Positions 40,442 to 49,290 of a stretch of DNA of 64,000 bases are shown here, in pieces. A model generated the notes under the pieces. The model was not told the DNA's origin. It saw nothing but the letters and a program-made list of their open reading frames with translations, and ran no database searches. The position numbers and the translations under genes were made by a program. This DNA is from a candidate division Zixibacteria bacterium SM23_81 (GTDB lineage: Bacteria; SM23-81). Within the stretch, counting starts at the first letter, position 1, and every line of letters starts with the position of its first letter. Location of the stretch: the NCBI GenBank assembly GCA_001304015.1, contig LJUY01000002.1, positions 1-64,000 of the forward strand, read 5' to 3'.

Positions 40442-42297
40442 TACCACAGGCTCCATTTTAATTGAACAAAAATCAACAAAGCCAAAAACAGCACGATGTA
40501 CATCACATAGTGACCGATATAACCAGTGTACATCTGGCGTATTCCATGGCAAACGTTCTGGGTCCATCCTGCCAGCTTGATACAAAATCCGCCGATAAAA
40601 TCTTTGAAATAAGGAGAGATCATCCGGTACAGAGGATTATAAAAATCAACCGTGTAATGATATCTATCTTTTGGAATGGCTGCTCCGGCCGCATAGGTGT
40701 CCTCTTGAGCAACAGGCACTGCTTTTGGACCTGCTTTAAAAATGAGCCAGACGATAACACAGGCTGCCACAACCGCGGCAAAAATGTTAATGGTATTCAA
40801 GGTGCCGGTCTCTGAGGCGATTCCCCAAGTGGTGACGTTCAAGGATTGGAAACCGAATGATGTCCCAATCGTGTTGATAACCTTAAGAGGTATTCCAGGA
40901 AGGATACCAAAGAGAAGAATAACAAGGGAGAGAATGATCATGGGAAGTTGCATGCTGAAGGGGGCTCTTGCGACCATTTTATATTTTTCAGGAAGCTGCC
41001 CCAAAAAAATATGATGAACAAACTTATAGCAATAAAGAATGCACCCCCAGGTTCCAATTAAAGCAGCAAAAGCCAGAAATGGATGACCCTCAAGAATCAG
41101 TGTCTTGTAGATCAACCATTTGGAGACAAATCCATTAGTCAAAGGGATCCCAATCAGCCCCGATATGCCCAGCAGCGCCCCGATAAAAGAAACGGGCATC
41201 CTTTTGATGAGGCCTCCCAAGCTGTCCAGATCCCTTTGTCCTCCTGTTCTGTACTGAACAGCTCCCACACTCATGAAAAGAAGGACGATATATACGGCGT
41301 GGTTCAGAGTATGGAATATCCCTCCCGCCAGCCCCAGACTGGTACCGAATGCAATCCCCAAAATCATATAGCCCCCTTGCCCGATGGCAGACCAGCCCAG
41401 CAGCTGCTTGGCATCGTTCTGCAGGAGAGCGATAAAGGTCGAGACCACTATGGTAATGGCCCCCAGCCAGGCAAGGATATAGTTGAACTTGAAAATTCCT
41501 GGTCCTAAATTGAGTGCCCTGGCAGCGCCGACAATCACGTATATGATGAGAAGGAAACCGTACATGCCCATTCGGGTCAGCATACCGGATAGGACACCAT
41601 TGAAAGAAGTGGGGGACTCTGCGTATGCATCAGGCAGCCAGGTATGAAGGGGCATCAGGGCATTTTTAATCGCAAAGGCAATGCCGAAAAGAATGAAGAG
41701 GAATAAGAGATATCCCGAGGAAGCAGAGGGAACCAACTTCGAAAGTGTCGCGATATGTAGCGTTCCGTATATGGCATAGAGGGACAACATGCCAATAAGC
41801 ATTGACACAGAGCCCACGATGGACATGATGATATACTTCATCCCGGCCCCTAAGGCGCGTCCACGGTTGTAGCTGATCAGCAGGAAGGTTGACCAGCTCA
41901 TGATTTCCCAGAAGACAAAAAAGGAGACAAAATCACCAGCGAAAACGATGCCCAGCATTGAGGCATTGGCCAATAGCAACATCAGATAATAGAAATCGGT
42001 TCTTTCCCTGTCCTTCACGTAGTCCCAGGAGAAGATGACAGAAAGAGCGCCTAAAATGGAGATGGCCATGGCAAAGAACCAGGCGAGCATGTTTGTTCTT
42101 AAAATCAATGGCAAACCCAAGAAGCCAAAATAAAAAGGACTTTCCATGGTTTTGCCATATAAGAAGGCCATCATCACCGCCAAGGCCACAGAGCTGATGA
42201 CAGCAAATGGGTCTCGAATCTGAGGACAGATCTTGCCGAAAAGGTAACTAAGCAATGCGCCACCAAAGGCAACTATCAGCAAAAGTTCCAAACTCAT
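40441..42297 (-). CDS. NuoL/MrpD-like ion-pumping subunit (MbxH' position)
   Basis: 618 residues, about 16 membrane helices. FFVFWEIMSWSTFLLISYN (channel Glu), KNALMPLHTWLPDAYAESPT (channel Lys/His), GWSAIGQGGYMILGIAFGTS and IGIPLTNGFVSKWLIYKT. The C-terminus has an extra soluble loop (GPKAVPVAQEDTYAAGAAIP near 545-564) and a last helix. It overlaps the MnhD-like gene by four bases. Two large channel subunits in a row match H and H' of archaeal Mbx. Confidence 0.92.
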   Translation of the reverse strand: MSLELLLIVAFGGALLSYLFGKICPQIRDPFAVISSVALAVMMAFLYGKTMESPFYFGFLGLPLILRTNMLAWFFAMAISILGALSVIFSWDYVKDRERTDFYYLMLLLANASMLGIVFAGDFVSFFVFWEIMSWSTFLLISYNRGRALGAGMKYIIMSIVGSVSMLIGMLSLYAIYGTLHIATLSKLVPSASSGYLLFLFILFGIAFAIKNALMPLHTWLPDAYAESPTSFNGVLSGMLTRMGMYGFLLIIYVIVGAARALNLGPGIFKFNYILAWLGAITIVVSTFIALLQNDAKQLLGWSAIGQGGYMILGIAFGTSLGLAGGIFHTLNHAVYIVLLFMSVGAVQYRTGGQRDLDSLGGLIKRMPVSFIGALLGISGLIGIPLTNGFVSKWLIYKTLILEGHPFLAFAALIGTWGCILYCYKFVHHIFLGQLPEKYKMVARAPFSMQLPMIILSLVILLFGILPGIPLKVINTIGTSFGFQSLNVTTWGIASETGTLNTINIFAAVVAACVIVWLIFKAGPKAVPVAQEDTYAAGAAIPKDRYHYTVDFYNPLYRMISPYFKDFIGGFCIKLAGWTQNVCHGIRQMYTGYIGHYVMYIVLFLALLIFVQLKWSLW

Positions 42298-43763
42298 CCT
42301 AAAACGCTCCTGATATATTCCATTCGGTGAAGAAGTTCTGATGCGGCAGAATTCAAAACCTCGATAACAAGCTGGGGATAAATTCCCATCACCAAGATAA
42401 ATGCCACAAAGACAACCATCGGAATTAAACCGGCCACTGGAGCATCTTTCCTTTCTGAATTTCCATTTGCTTTCTTAAAATAAAGAACCTGCACCACACG
42501 GAAGAAATAGGCCCCTTCAATGACCGTGCCCAGGAGCACAAGCCCGATAAGCACGGTGAAGAGAATCTCCTCTTTGGCCAGGGCAGCGCGAACAATCAGA
42601 AACTTGCTGGGAAATCCAACAAAGGGGGGCAGACCTACCAGGGAAAACGCACCGATGGTGAAGGCCAGGGAGGTCAAGGGCATTCGCTTCCCCATGCCCT
42701 CGAAAGCAGAAATTTCCATCGAACCGCTTCGATAGATCATGTACCCAGCAGTTAAAAACAGCAGGCCTTTGCCCAAGGTGTGACTGACCAGCTGGAACAG
42801 CCCTCCGGTAAGAGCATAAGAGGTTGCTATGGCCATGGCAAATACAATTAATCCCATCTGTCCGATGCTGGAATACGCAAGCATCCTTTTGATGTTGTTC
42901 TGGGCGAAAGCACACATTTCGCCGATTAAGAGAGTCAAGACTCCCAAGAACGCAAAAAACATGAACATATTCGTAGCACCAAATATCGTGAAGAGCACCC
43001 GGACCACGGCATAAAGACCGACTTCAATGGCGATCCCTGAGAGAATCGCACTGATCGATGACGGGGCAGAGGAATGTGCATCGGGCAACCAGGCATTCAA
43101 CGGAAATATCGCTGCCTCGACGCCCAGCCCGGTGATGATAAGCACCATAGGCACAAAGACGGAGATGGAACTGGCTGATTCGATTTGCTGAGCCAGGTCC
43201 GCCATGTTGAGGGTACCGAAAAGTCCATACAGCAATCCGATGCCAATCAGCAGAAAACTTGATCCAACCGCACCTTGAATCAAGTACTTGATGGCTGATT
43301 CAATACCGGCTCGATCTCCAATATAGGCCACCAGAGCATAGGACGAAATGCACAGAATTTCAAAAAAGACAAACAGGTTAAAGATATCCCCGGTCAGCAC
43401 CACCCCTGTGGCTCCGGCAAGAAGCAGAAGATAGAGCATATGGTACTTCTCTTTCGGTCCTTCGGTGATATAAGCCAAGGCATAGACGGCTACCAAAAGC
43501 CCTGCAAGAGCGATAAGAGCGGAAAACAGAACCCCGACGGGACCGGCGACAAGATTGATGCCAAAAGGAGGAGGAAAACCTCCAATCTCGACCACGATGG
43601 CCTGTTTTAAAACGTCAGGAATGAGCCTTAAGGCAAGTGCAAAGTTAAAAATGAAGGCAACCACCGGAATGTATTTTACAATTCTTTTTGAAATTAGCCC
43701 AAATAAAGGCAGGGCAAAGGCCAGTCCTAAAGGGACAGCAATTAAAAGAACAGGATTTACCAT
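42294..43763 (-). CDS. mnhD: MnhD/NuoN-like ion-pumping subunit (MbxH type)
   Basis: 489 residues, about 14 membrane helices. FVFFEILCISSYALVAYIG (channel Glu), EAAIFPLNAWLPDAHSSAPS, SSIGQMGLIVFAMAIATSY and VGLPPFVGFPSKFLIV. The usual Lys of the KxxxxPxxxWLP segment appears as Glu-Ala (VEAAIFPLNAWLP), and the His as Asn, so the proton route may differ. It overlaps mnhC by seven bases. Confidence 0.92.
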   Translation of the reverse strand: MVNPVLLIAVPLGLAFALPLFGLISKRIVKYIPVVAFIFNFALALRLIPDVLKQAIVVEIGGFPPPFGINLVAGPVGVLFSALIALAGLLVAVYALAYITEGPKEKYHMLYLLLLAGATGVVLTGDIFNLFVFFEILCISSYALVAYIGDRAGIESAIKYLIQGAVGSSFLLIGIGLLYGLFGTLNMADLAQQIESASSISVFVPMVLIITGLGVEAAIFPLNAWLPDAHSSAPSSISAILSGIAIEVGLYAVVRVLFTIFGATNMFMFFAFLGVLTLLIGEMCAFAQNNIKRMLAYSSIGQMGLIVFAMAIATSYALTGGLFQLVSHTLGKGLLFLTAGYMIYRSGSMEISAFEGMGKRMPLTSLAFTIGAFSLVGLPPFVGFPSKFLIVRAALAKEEILFTVLIGLVLLGTVIEGAYFFRVVQVLYFKKANGNSERKDAPVAGLIPMVVFVAFILVMGIYPQLVIEVLNSAASELLHRMEYIRSVLG

Positions 43764-44134
43764 CGTAGCTCCTTTATACGCCGTAGATCAAGAACACCGT
43801 AATGATGATAAAGCCTGATGGCCAAAGAGAGAGCTAAAGCCAGAACCGCCACGCCGATGACAATCGCCGTCAGTACCAGCGCCTGAGGAACGGGATCAAC
43901 CATAGGTGCGGCTTCCATGGCAGACTTTGAAAAGATAGGGGCCGTTCCTTTACTGATATAACCCACGGAGACTAGAAACAGATTCACACCTGTTTCAAGA
44001 ATGCTCAGACCGATGATCACCTTGATCAGGTTATGTTTGACCAGCATGATGAAAAGCCCGATGAAGATGAGCCCAAATGATCCTATGTAATATACATGAT
44101 TCTGCAAAAAATCAAACGCGTTGGAAATGCCCAT
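43757..44134 (-). CDS. mnhC: MnhC/NuoK-like antiporter subunit
   Basis: 125 residues, three membrane helices. LVKHNLIKVIIGLSILETGV, VGYISKGTAPIF and VDPVPQALVLTAIVIGVAV are the signatures. The C-terminal tail ends in basic LDLRRIKELRW. About 67 bases separate it from the upstream E-F fusion, with no hairpin obvious. Confidence 0.93.
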   Translation of the reverse strand: MGISNAFDFLQNHVYYIGSFGLIFIGLFIMLVKHNLIKVIIGLSILETGVNLFLVSVGYISKGTAPIFSKSAMEAAPMVDPVPQALVLTAIVIGVAVLALALSLAIRLYHHYGVLDLRRIKELRW

Positions 44135-44201
44135 CTCTATCTCCTATGATCTCTTCAGAAATCTTTGGACGGTAACTTAAAAAGAGAATTTCCAACGGTA
44201 T

Positions 44202-44888
44202 TCATTCACTTTCCTCCACTAAATGGTCGATCACGCCAGCCAGCTCGGATCCCACTTTAAATCCGATGGCGATATAGATGATCGGAATGATACCTGCGCT
44301 GAATAACGAATTGAGCTCTCCCTTGGGCAGATAGTTGGAGAGAAAATAACCCCCACCCACGGCCAAACCCACCAGACCAACTACGATAAAAACCAATCCA
44401 CCCAGTGATTCCACCGTTTTGCTGGCAGTTTCGCTGATCCGTCTTCCCCGACACCCCAGGTACACCAAGACAAAGGCAGAGGCGACGACAGCACCTCCCT
44501 GAAAACCGCCACCAGGAGTGAGATGTCCATGGATGAAAATATAGGCGCCAAAAAGAAGGATAAGTGGAAATAACAATCGGCAGCCTGTATACAGCACCAA
44601 GCTTGCCGGCTCAACGTCTCTTTTTTCCTTTTTCCTTCGAGTCGCCAAAACAGCGCCCAGGCCAATCGCTGCCACAAAGAGGACGGTCACCTCGCCGAGG
44701 GTATCAAATCCCCGATAATTGACCACCACCGAGGTGACGATGTTGGAAGCTCCGGTCTGTTCCTTTCCTCTACCAATATAGTATTCTCCGACTTTGGTCT
44801 TGGCAGCTCCAAAAGGAATCTCATTCAGAGCTGTGGCAATACCCCAGGCAAGGACTGATATTAGAAAAAGGCTGATGATGGCTCTCAT
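44202..44888 (-). CDS. Fused MbhE-MnhB (MbhF)-like antiporter subunit
   Basis: 228 residues. Residues 1 to about 85 are MbhE-like (QTGASNIVTSVVVNYRGFDT), with a basic linker RRKKEKRDVEP. Residues about 95-228 are MnhB/MbhF-like (HGHLTPGGGFQGGAVVASAF). In the other operon MbhE is fused to D and MnhB stands alone. It overlaps the D-like gene by four bases. Confidence 0.9.
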   Translation of the reverse strand: MRAIISLFLISVLAWGIATALNEIPFGAAKTKVGEYYIGRGKEQTGASNIVTSVVVNYRGFDTLGEVTVLFVAAIGLGAVLATRRKKEKRDVEPASLVLYTGCRLLFPLILLFGAYIFIHGHLTPGGGFQGGAVVASAFVLVYLGCRGRRISETASKTVESLGGLVFIVVGLVGLAVGGGYFLSNYLPKGELNSLFSAGIIPIIYIAIGFKVGSELAGVIDHLVEESE

Positions 44889-45124
44889 TCCTCATATCTC
44901 TTGGTTCGCCTGATGGCGATAATAAAGACAGCGGTGACCAATGCCGCTCCGATGGACGCCTCTGCCATGGCCACATCCGGGGCTTGTAGGAAATAAAACA
45001 AGATCGCCGCGATCAAGCTCACCATGCAGGAAGCTATGACCGCGCTCATTAAATCTTTGAAAATGAGTGCTGCAATAGCAGCGCTGAGCATTAAAAGGGT
45101 CAGTAAGGAAACCACGAATATCAT
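44885..45124 (-). CDS. MbhD/DUF4040-like antiporter subunit
   Basis: 79 residues, three membrane helices. LQAPDVAMAEASIGAALVTA is the family segment with conserved Asp and Glu. It overlaps both neighbours by four bases. Confidence 0.9.
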   Translation of the reverse strand: MIFVVSLLTLLMLSAAIAALIFKDLMSAVIASCMVSLIAAILFYFLQAPDVAMAEASIGAALVTAVFIIAIRRTKRYEE

Positions 45125-45453
45125 GTTTTCTCCCGAAATTCCTCAAAGTCTTTGGTTTTATCCACCACGCTTCTATCGCACAGAGAAACGCCGCTTTTAC
45201 GGGAAGCTCTGGCGATGGCATGGCTTGAGATGGGATTAGTAACCAGCACAAACAGGGCAATAAGCAAAGCTTTCCATAACCAGGCCGGCTCCATGATGCC
45301 CACTCCAACAATGGTGAGAAAAGCACCTAATGTCGTGCATTTTGTTCCTGCTTGAATTCTGTTATAGACATCGGGCAATCTAAGGACACCAAAATTTCCG
45401 AGAAAGAGAAATATGATTCCCACTCCGGTGATGGCCACGCCGAATACATCCAT
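45121..45453 (-). CDS. mnhG: MnhG-like antiporter subunit
   Basis: 110 residues, three helices. NFGVLRLPDVYNRIQAGTK, TLGAFLTIVGVG and TNPISSHAIARASRKSG are the signatures. One base separates it from mnhF. Confidence 0.92.
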   Translation of the reverse strand: MDVFGVAITGVGIIFLFLGNFGVLRLPDVYNRIQAGTKCTTLGAFLTIVGVGIMEPAWLWKALLIALFVLVTNPISSHAIARASRKSGVSLCDRSVVDKTKDFEEFREKT

Positions 45454-45714
45454 TTAGATTCCCCTTTCCAGAAATCGAGCAATAGCGACTAATCCGACAA
45501 AGGCCAATAAAGAATACACTAAAGCAACATCCAAGTAGACATATCTTTTAAAAACAAAACCTAAAAGCACAAGTAAAGCGACGACAGTGGTGGTCATGGT
45601 ATCCACCGCCACAGCTCTATCCGGAGCAGTAGGACCTCTCAACATACGTAAAAGACACAGAAAAATTCCTATGGCCATGATGGCTAAAAAAACGACCGCA
45701 ATTGTCTGGCTCAT
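45454..45714 (-). CDS. mnhF: MnhF-like antiporter subunit
   Basis: 86 residues, three helices. LRGPTAPDRAVAVDTMTTTV is the family signature. It overlaps mnhE by four bases. Confidence 0.92.
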   Translation of the reverse strand: MSQTIAVVFLAIMAIGIFLCLLRMLRGPTAPDRAVAVDTMTTTVVALLVLLGFVFKRYVYLDVALVYSLLAFVGLVAIARFLERGI

Positions 45715-46232
45715 GAAAATATCACCCTTAAATATTTCTCAAACCTTTCCCCAATGATCTTTGTCGCCTCATCCATATTTTCTGACTGAACGTTGATCCA
45801 ATGAATGAGGAGCGTATCACCCAGGATGTCCAATGTAAAAGTGCCTGGCGTCAAGGTAATCGAATTGGCCAGGATCATCTTGGCAATATCCTGTTTCAAT
45901 GTCGTCTTAATCACCACGATTCCCGGTTTGATGGGCATCTTTGGATGAATCACCCGATAAGCCACATCGAGATTTGCCTTCACAATTTCTATGAAGAGCA
46001 CGATAGTAAAGGCGATGGAGAAGGCGATTCTTTTCAAGCTTATCGGCGGCAGTCCTAATTTGAGATAGTTTTTAGATAAAATTAAGGAAAGAATGAGACT
46101 GAGCAGAATGCCAACGCTGAATTCTTGCCAGTGAAAGCTTGAGGTGAGGGCTAACCATATGATCAGCAGGATGAAAAAGAGATAAAAGAAATTTCTTCTC
46201 TGATGGGATGCTTCAGGGGCTGTCTTTGCCAT
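45711..46232 (-). CDS. mnhE: MnhE-like antiporter subunit, first gene of the Mbx-like operon
   Basis: 173 residues, two membrane helices and a soluble tail. IVKANLDVAYRVIHPKMPI, ILANSITLTPGTFTLDILG and LLIHWINVQSE are the signatures. AAAGGACAT precedes the ATG. It heads the Mbx-like operon (45711-46232 down to 35137). No consensus promoter is visible in the roughly 100 bases upstream. Confidence 0.92.
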   Translation of the reverse strand: MAKTAPEASHQRRNFFYLFFILLIIWLALTSSFHWQEFSVGILLSLILSLILSKNYLKLGLPPISLKRIAFSIAFTIVLFIEIVKANLDVAYRVIHPKMPIKPGIVVIKTTLKQDIAKMILANSITLTPGTFTLDILGDTLLIHWINVQSENMDEATKIIGERFEKYLRVIFS

Positions 46233-47205
46233 CTAGAGATGTCCTTTCTAAAATGATGAACGTCTTGCCGAAAAAGCTTCTCTTCAGGAAAGATCACCTA
46301 TCGATCCAGCTCTGTGCTCATATCGGAGCCGTTACTTGCAAGTTGGGCGACCCATCAGGTTCTCCCTATGATGGAAGAGCCGCCTGGGGAATTTTCTGTT
46401 GGAGTATGCCCCAGCATATCGGCTTCGATTTCAAGGGCAGCAAAATAACAAGACCACAAAGGACTGGTCTCGGAACTTACATAGAGCCCATCACGCAGAC
46501 CGGATGACAACGCTGCCCAAGCTATCAGAAGAGATAGACATGGATGAGAGCAGTTTTGGAATCAGAAAGCGAAATTGGGCGCTGCTGGCAAAGACCTATC
46601 ATGTGGAGCGTCTATTAAAGCAAGGGCAAGCTGCTCAGCTTGCCGATGACCTATGGGACCAGATTGAAATGGATGCCATCGCCGAAGGTTTCAGCAAAGC
46701 CAGACAAATCGTCGCGCACCGATCAGTGACCTGCCCAGAATCCGCTTGGCCTTTCGCACAAACCATATGTTCATGGGCAAGGATCATGACAGATCCAAGG
46801 GCGGAGATGACATCAACAGCATCGAAGTGTTCTGCTGTTATGCCAACCATCGGCGCCATTAGAGGATAGCCTTTCTCAAGAGAATCTCTATCTGGAGCCA
46901 AAAAAAGCCGTGGTGCCTTTTCTCTATAGAGAGGAAGACCTGGCCCCGACGCTCAAAAAATATATCAACCAGCAGGTTATCAAAAAACGAACTTAACCAA
47001 ATATTCCAAATAAGTTACCAATAATAGAATATTTCAAGGAGAAAGTCAAGCACACTTTTAGCCATACCCCCAAATTGGTGCAAAAAGATGCTCATTATGG
47101 AAAAGGCTATCGCTTTCCACAAGGAGAGTGCTCATATTTGATAGTTCGCATCAATCCATAAAAAAGCTAAATCCAAGAGGTGAACGATAATTCAATATCA
47201 AACCC
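46233..47205. other. Region of eroded coding remnants
   Basis: No intact gene is convincing. Several plus-strand fragments read protein-like for 30-60 codons and then break. A first, about 46260-46450, includes CAHIGAVTCKLGDPSG. A second, about 46540-46860, includes AKTYHVERLLKQGQ and QIEMDAIAEGFSKARQIV and then continues in another frame. A third, about 46880-46995, ends YINQQVIKKRT. A fourth, about 47040-47160, includes KHTFSHTPKLVQKDAHYGKG and stops at VRINP. The breaks suggest one or two decayed genes, frameshifted more than once. I do not recognise the original family. Confidence 0.45.
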
Positions 47206-48240
47206 TCAACAGATGCGCGGAAGAAGCTCCCCGGCGGGCAGATCTATGACTCTGCTCCCACCGATTTTGGTTCTCAGAACGGCCAGGCGGGGATGTTCCT
47301 CCACCACCTGACCGATCCTGGCCGCCTCCCTCCCCAGAGGATCCTTCTTCAAAATTGAAAGGACCTTCTCGGCCTTCTGTGGAGCCACGAAAAGAACCAT
47401 CTTCCCCTCGTTGGCCACGTAGAGAGGATCTAAGCCTAACAGCTCGCTGGCTCCCCTGACCTCGTCTCGCACGGGGATTTGGTCCTCTTCTACCTGGATG
47501 CCCACCTGCCGATCCGCGGCGATCTCGGCCAATACGGTCCCCAGCCCGCCTCGCGTGGGGTCCCGCAGGCAATGGACCGAAAAAAGGGGGTTCAGAACGC
47601 TCTGAACCAATGTCACCAGAGAGGCGCAATCGCTCTTTAGCTGGCTGGCAAAAGCAAATCCTTCCCGCTGGGAAAGGACGGTGATGCCGTGGTCGCCGAT
47701 GGGACCGGTGACCAGGATCTGGTCCCCCACCTGGATTTTTTGGGGCGAGAGCTCTACGTTCGACGGCACCACTCCCACGCCGGTGGTGTTGACGAACAGA
47801 CCGTCGCCCTTGCCACGTTCCACCACCTTGGTGTCCCCACAGAGCACCTCTACCCCAGCGCCAACTGACTCCTGGCTGGCCGAGGTCAAGATTCTCTCCA
47901 AATCCTGCAGGGAGAAGCCCTCCTCGATGATGAGAGCAAGGCTCAAATAGAGGGGTCGGGCACCCACGCAAAGGAGGTCGTTTACCGTGCCGGCCACAGC
48001 CAGCTTTCCGATGTCCCCTCCGGGGAAGAACAGGGGTTGAACCACGTAGGAATCGGTGGTGAATGCCAGCCGCTGGCCATTAGTTTCAAAGAGGGCACTG
48101 TCCTCCAACCGAGCAAGAATGGGATGACCGAAATGCTTCAGGATGACACTTTGAATGAGATCACGGCTCATGCCACCACCGGCGCCATGGGCCATGGTTA
48201 CCCGGCTTACTTCTTGACCGTGATTTTCTTCACCAGGCAC
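47206..48240 (-). CDS. hypE: Hydrogenase maturation factor HypE
   Basis: Dehydrates a carboxamide on its own C-terminal Cys to thiocyanate, the source of the cyanide ligands of the Ni-Fe site. 344 residues, ending PRIC with the required terminal Cys. N-terminal MAHGAGGGMSRDLIQ, VAGTVNDLLCVGARPLYLSL, GDTKVVERGKGDG and TRGGLGTVLAEIA are family motifs. It overlaps hypA by 34 bases and is last in the hypF-C-D-B-A-E set. Confidence 0.96.
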   Translation of the reverse strand: MPGEENHGQEVSRVTMAHGAGGGMSRDLIQSVILKHFGHPILARLEDSALFETNGQRLAFTTDSYVVQPLFFPGGDIGKLAVAGTVNDLLCVGARPLYLSLALIIEEGFSLQDLERILTSASQESVGAGVEVLCGDTKVVERGKGDGLFVNTTGVGVVPSNVELSPQKIQVGDQILVTGPIGDHGITVLSQREGFAFASQLKSDCASLVTLVQSVLNPLFSVHCLRDPTRGGLGTVLAEIAADRQVGIQVEEDQIPVRDEVRGASELLGLDPLYVANEGKMVLFVAPQKAEKVLSILKKDPLGREAARIGQVVEEHPRLAVLRTKIGGSRVIDLPAGELLPRIC

Positions 48241-48581
48241 TCTCGCCCCTCCTTGATGGTCACCCCAGACTGGCCGCAGCGGGGACAGGCCAGGATGGGG
48301 AGCAGAAAATGGGCCTCCGGGCCTGGACAGGGAGGCGCTCCCTCAAAGCCACAATGCGAGCACCGTATCAAAGCGGGCTGGACGATAATCTCCACACACG
48401 CCTCGCGAGATATGGGCTTGTGAGAAAAGAACTCCTGCAGCCAAAACCGCACCTGCTCTTCACTGAGCAGGGTGAGCTCCCCTATCACCACCACCACCCG
48501 TTCTATCAGCTGGGCCTCGTTCTCTTGAGCGGTACGAAAGACCACGTCCACGATCTGCTGAGCAATGGAGAACTCGTGCAT
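48207..48581 (-). CDS. hypA: Hydrogenase nickel chaperone HypA
   Basis: Inserts nickel with HypB. 124 residues starting MHEFSIAQ, whose N-terminal Met-His-Glu is the nickel site. Zinc-binding cysteines are CSHC near 78 and CPRC near 106. The ATG at 48581 follows the hypB stop; an upstream in-frame start would hide the MHE motif. Confidence 0.95.
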   Translation of the reverse strand: MHEFSIAQQIVDVVFRTAQENEAQLIERVVVVIGELTLLSEEQVRFWLQEFFSHKPISREACVEIIVQPALIRCSHCGFEGAPPCPGPEAHFLLPILACPRCGQSGVTIKEGRECLVKKITVKK

Positions 48582-48588
48582 GGGATCC

Positions 48589-49281
48589 TCAGGCCTCAGC
48601 ACCTGATCCCGCCATCAATCCTAGAGCCTCTATCACATCCTTAGTCCCTTGATCCTGAACCAAACTGGTCTTGACCACTTGAGCCCCAGGATTGACCGCC
48701 AACACATCTTTCTTCAACTCCTCGGGATCCACCTTCATGGGTGCCGCCAGTTCCACTTTATTAATGGCCACCACGTCGGCTCCTCGAAAAATATGCGGGT
48801 GCTTCACCACCATGTGGGGGCCTTCCGTGACGGAGATGACCACTAACCTCTTGTGGGCACCGAGAGGAAACTCAGCGGGGCAAATGAGATTTCCCACGTT
48901 CTCGATAAAGAGCAGGTCCAGCTTCTCCAAAGGTAGCTCTCTCAGAGCCTTGCCCACCAGGTTGGCATCCAGGTGACACTCCTTGCCGGTGTTCACCTCC
49001 ACCACCTGGGCCCCTTTCTCCACAATCCTGTCAGCGTCGATAGTCGTCGTCAAGTCGCCGGCCACCACCCCTATCGTTTTGGTCTGGCATAAACGGCTGG
49101 AAAGGCGCTCTATCATGGTTGTCTTTCCGGAACCCACAGAGCCCATCACGTCTATGGCCAAGATGCCGTGCTTCTCCAACAGCTGACCATTGGCCTGGGC
49201 GAGTTGCTGGTTCCGTTTAAGCAAATCCTCCTCCAGCTCGATGTCAAAGCTCTCCCCTTCCTGGAATTCGATGACCTTCAT
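48589..49281 (-). CDS. hypB: Hydrogenase/urease nickel GTPase HypB
   Basis: GTPase driving nickel transfer. 230 residues. P-loop GSVGSGKTTMIERL near 47-60, metal site TGKECHLDANLV near 98, NVGNLICPAEF near 128 and AINKVELA near 174. It has no N-terminal His-rich store, only a short acidic N-terminus. Confidence 0.95.
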   Translation of the reverse strand: MKVIEFQEGESFDIELEEDLLKRNQQLAQANGQLLEKHGILAIDVMGSVGSGKTTMIERLSSRLCQTKTIGVVAGDLTTTIDADRIVEKGAQVVEVNTGKECHLDANLVGKALRELPLEKLDLLFIENVGNLICPAEFPLGAHKRLVVISVTEGPHMVVKHPHIFRGADVVAINKVELAAPMKVDPEELKKDVLAVNPGAQVVKTSLVQDQGTKDVIEALGLMAGSGAEA

Positions 49282-49290
49282 CCTTTCCCC

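Noticed and set aside
46399-46869. Intact hypothetical protein on the plus strand
   Set aside because: The frame mixes protein-like and non-protein-like parts, and neighbouring frames continue the plausible pieces, pointing to a decayed gene.
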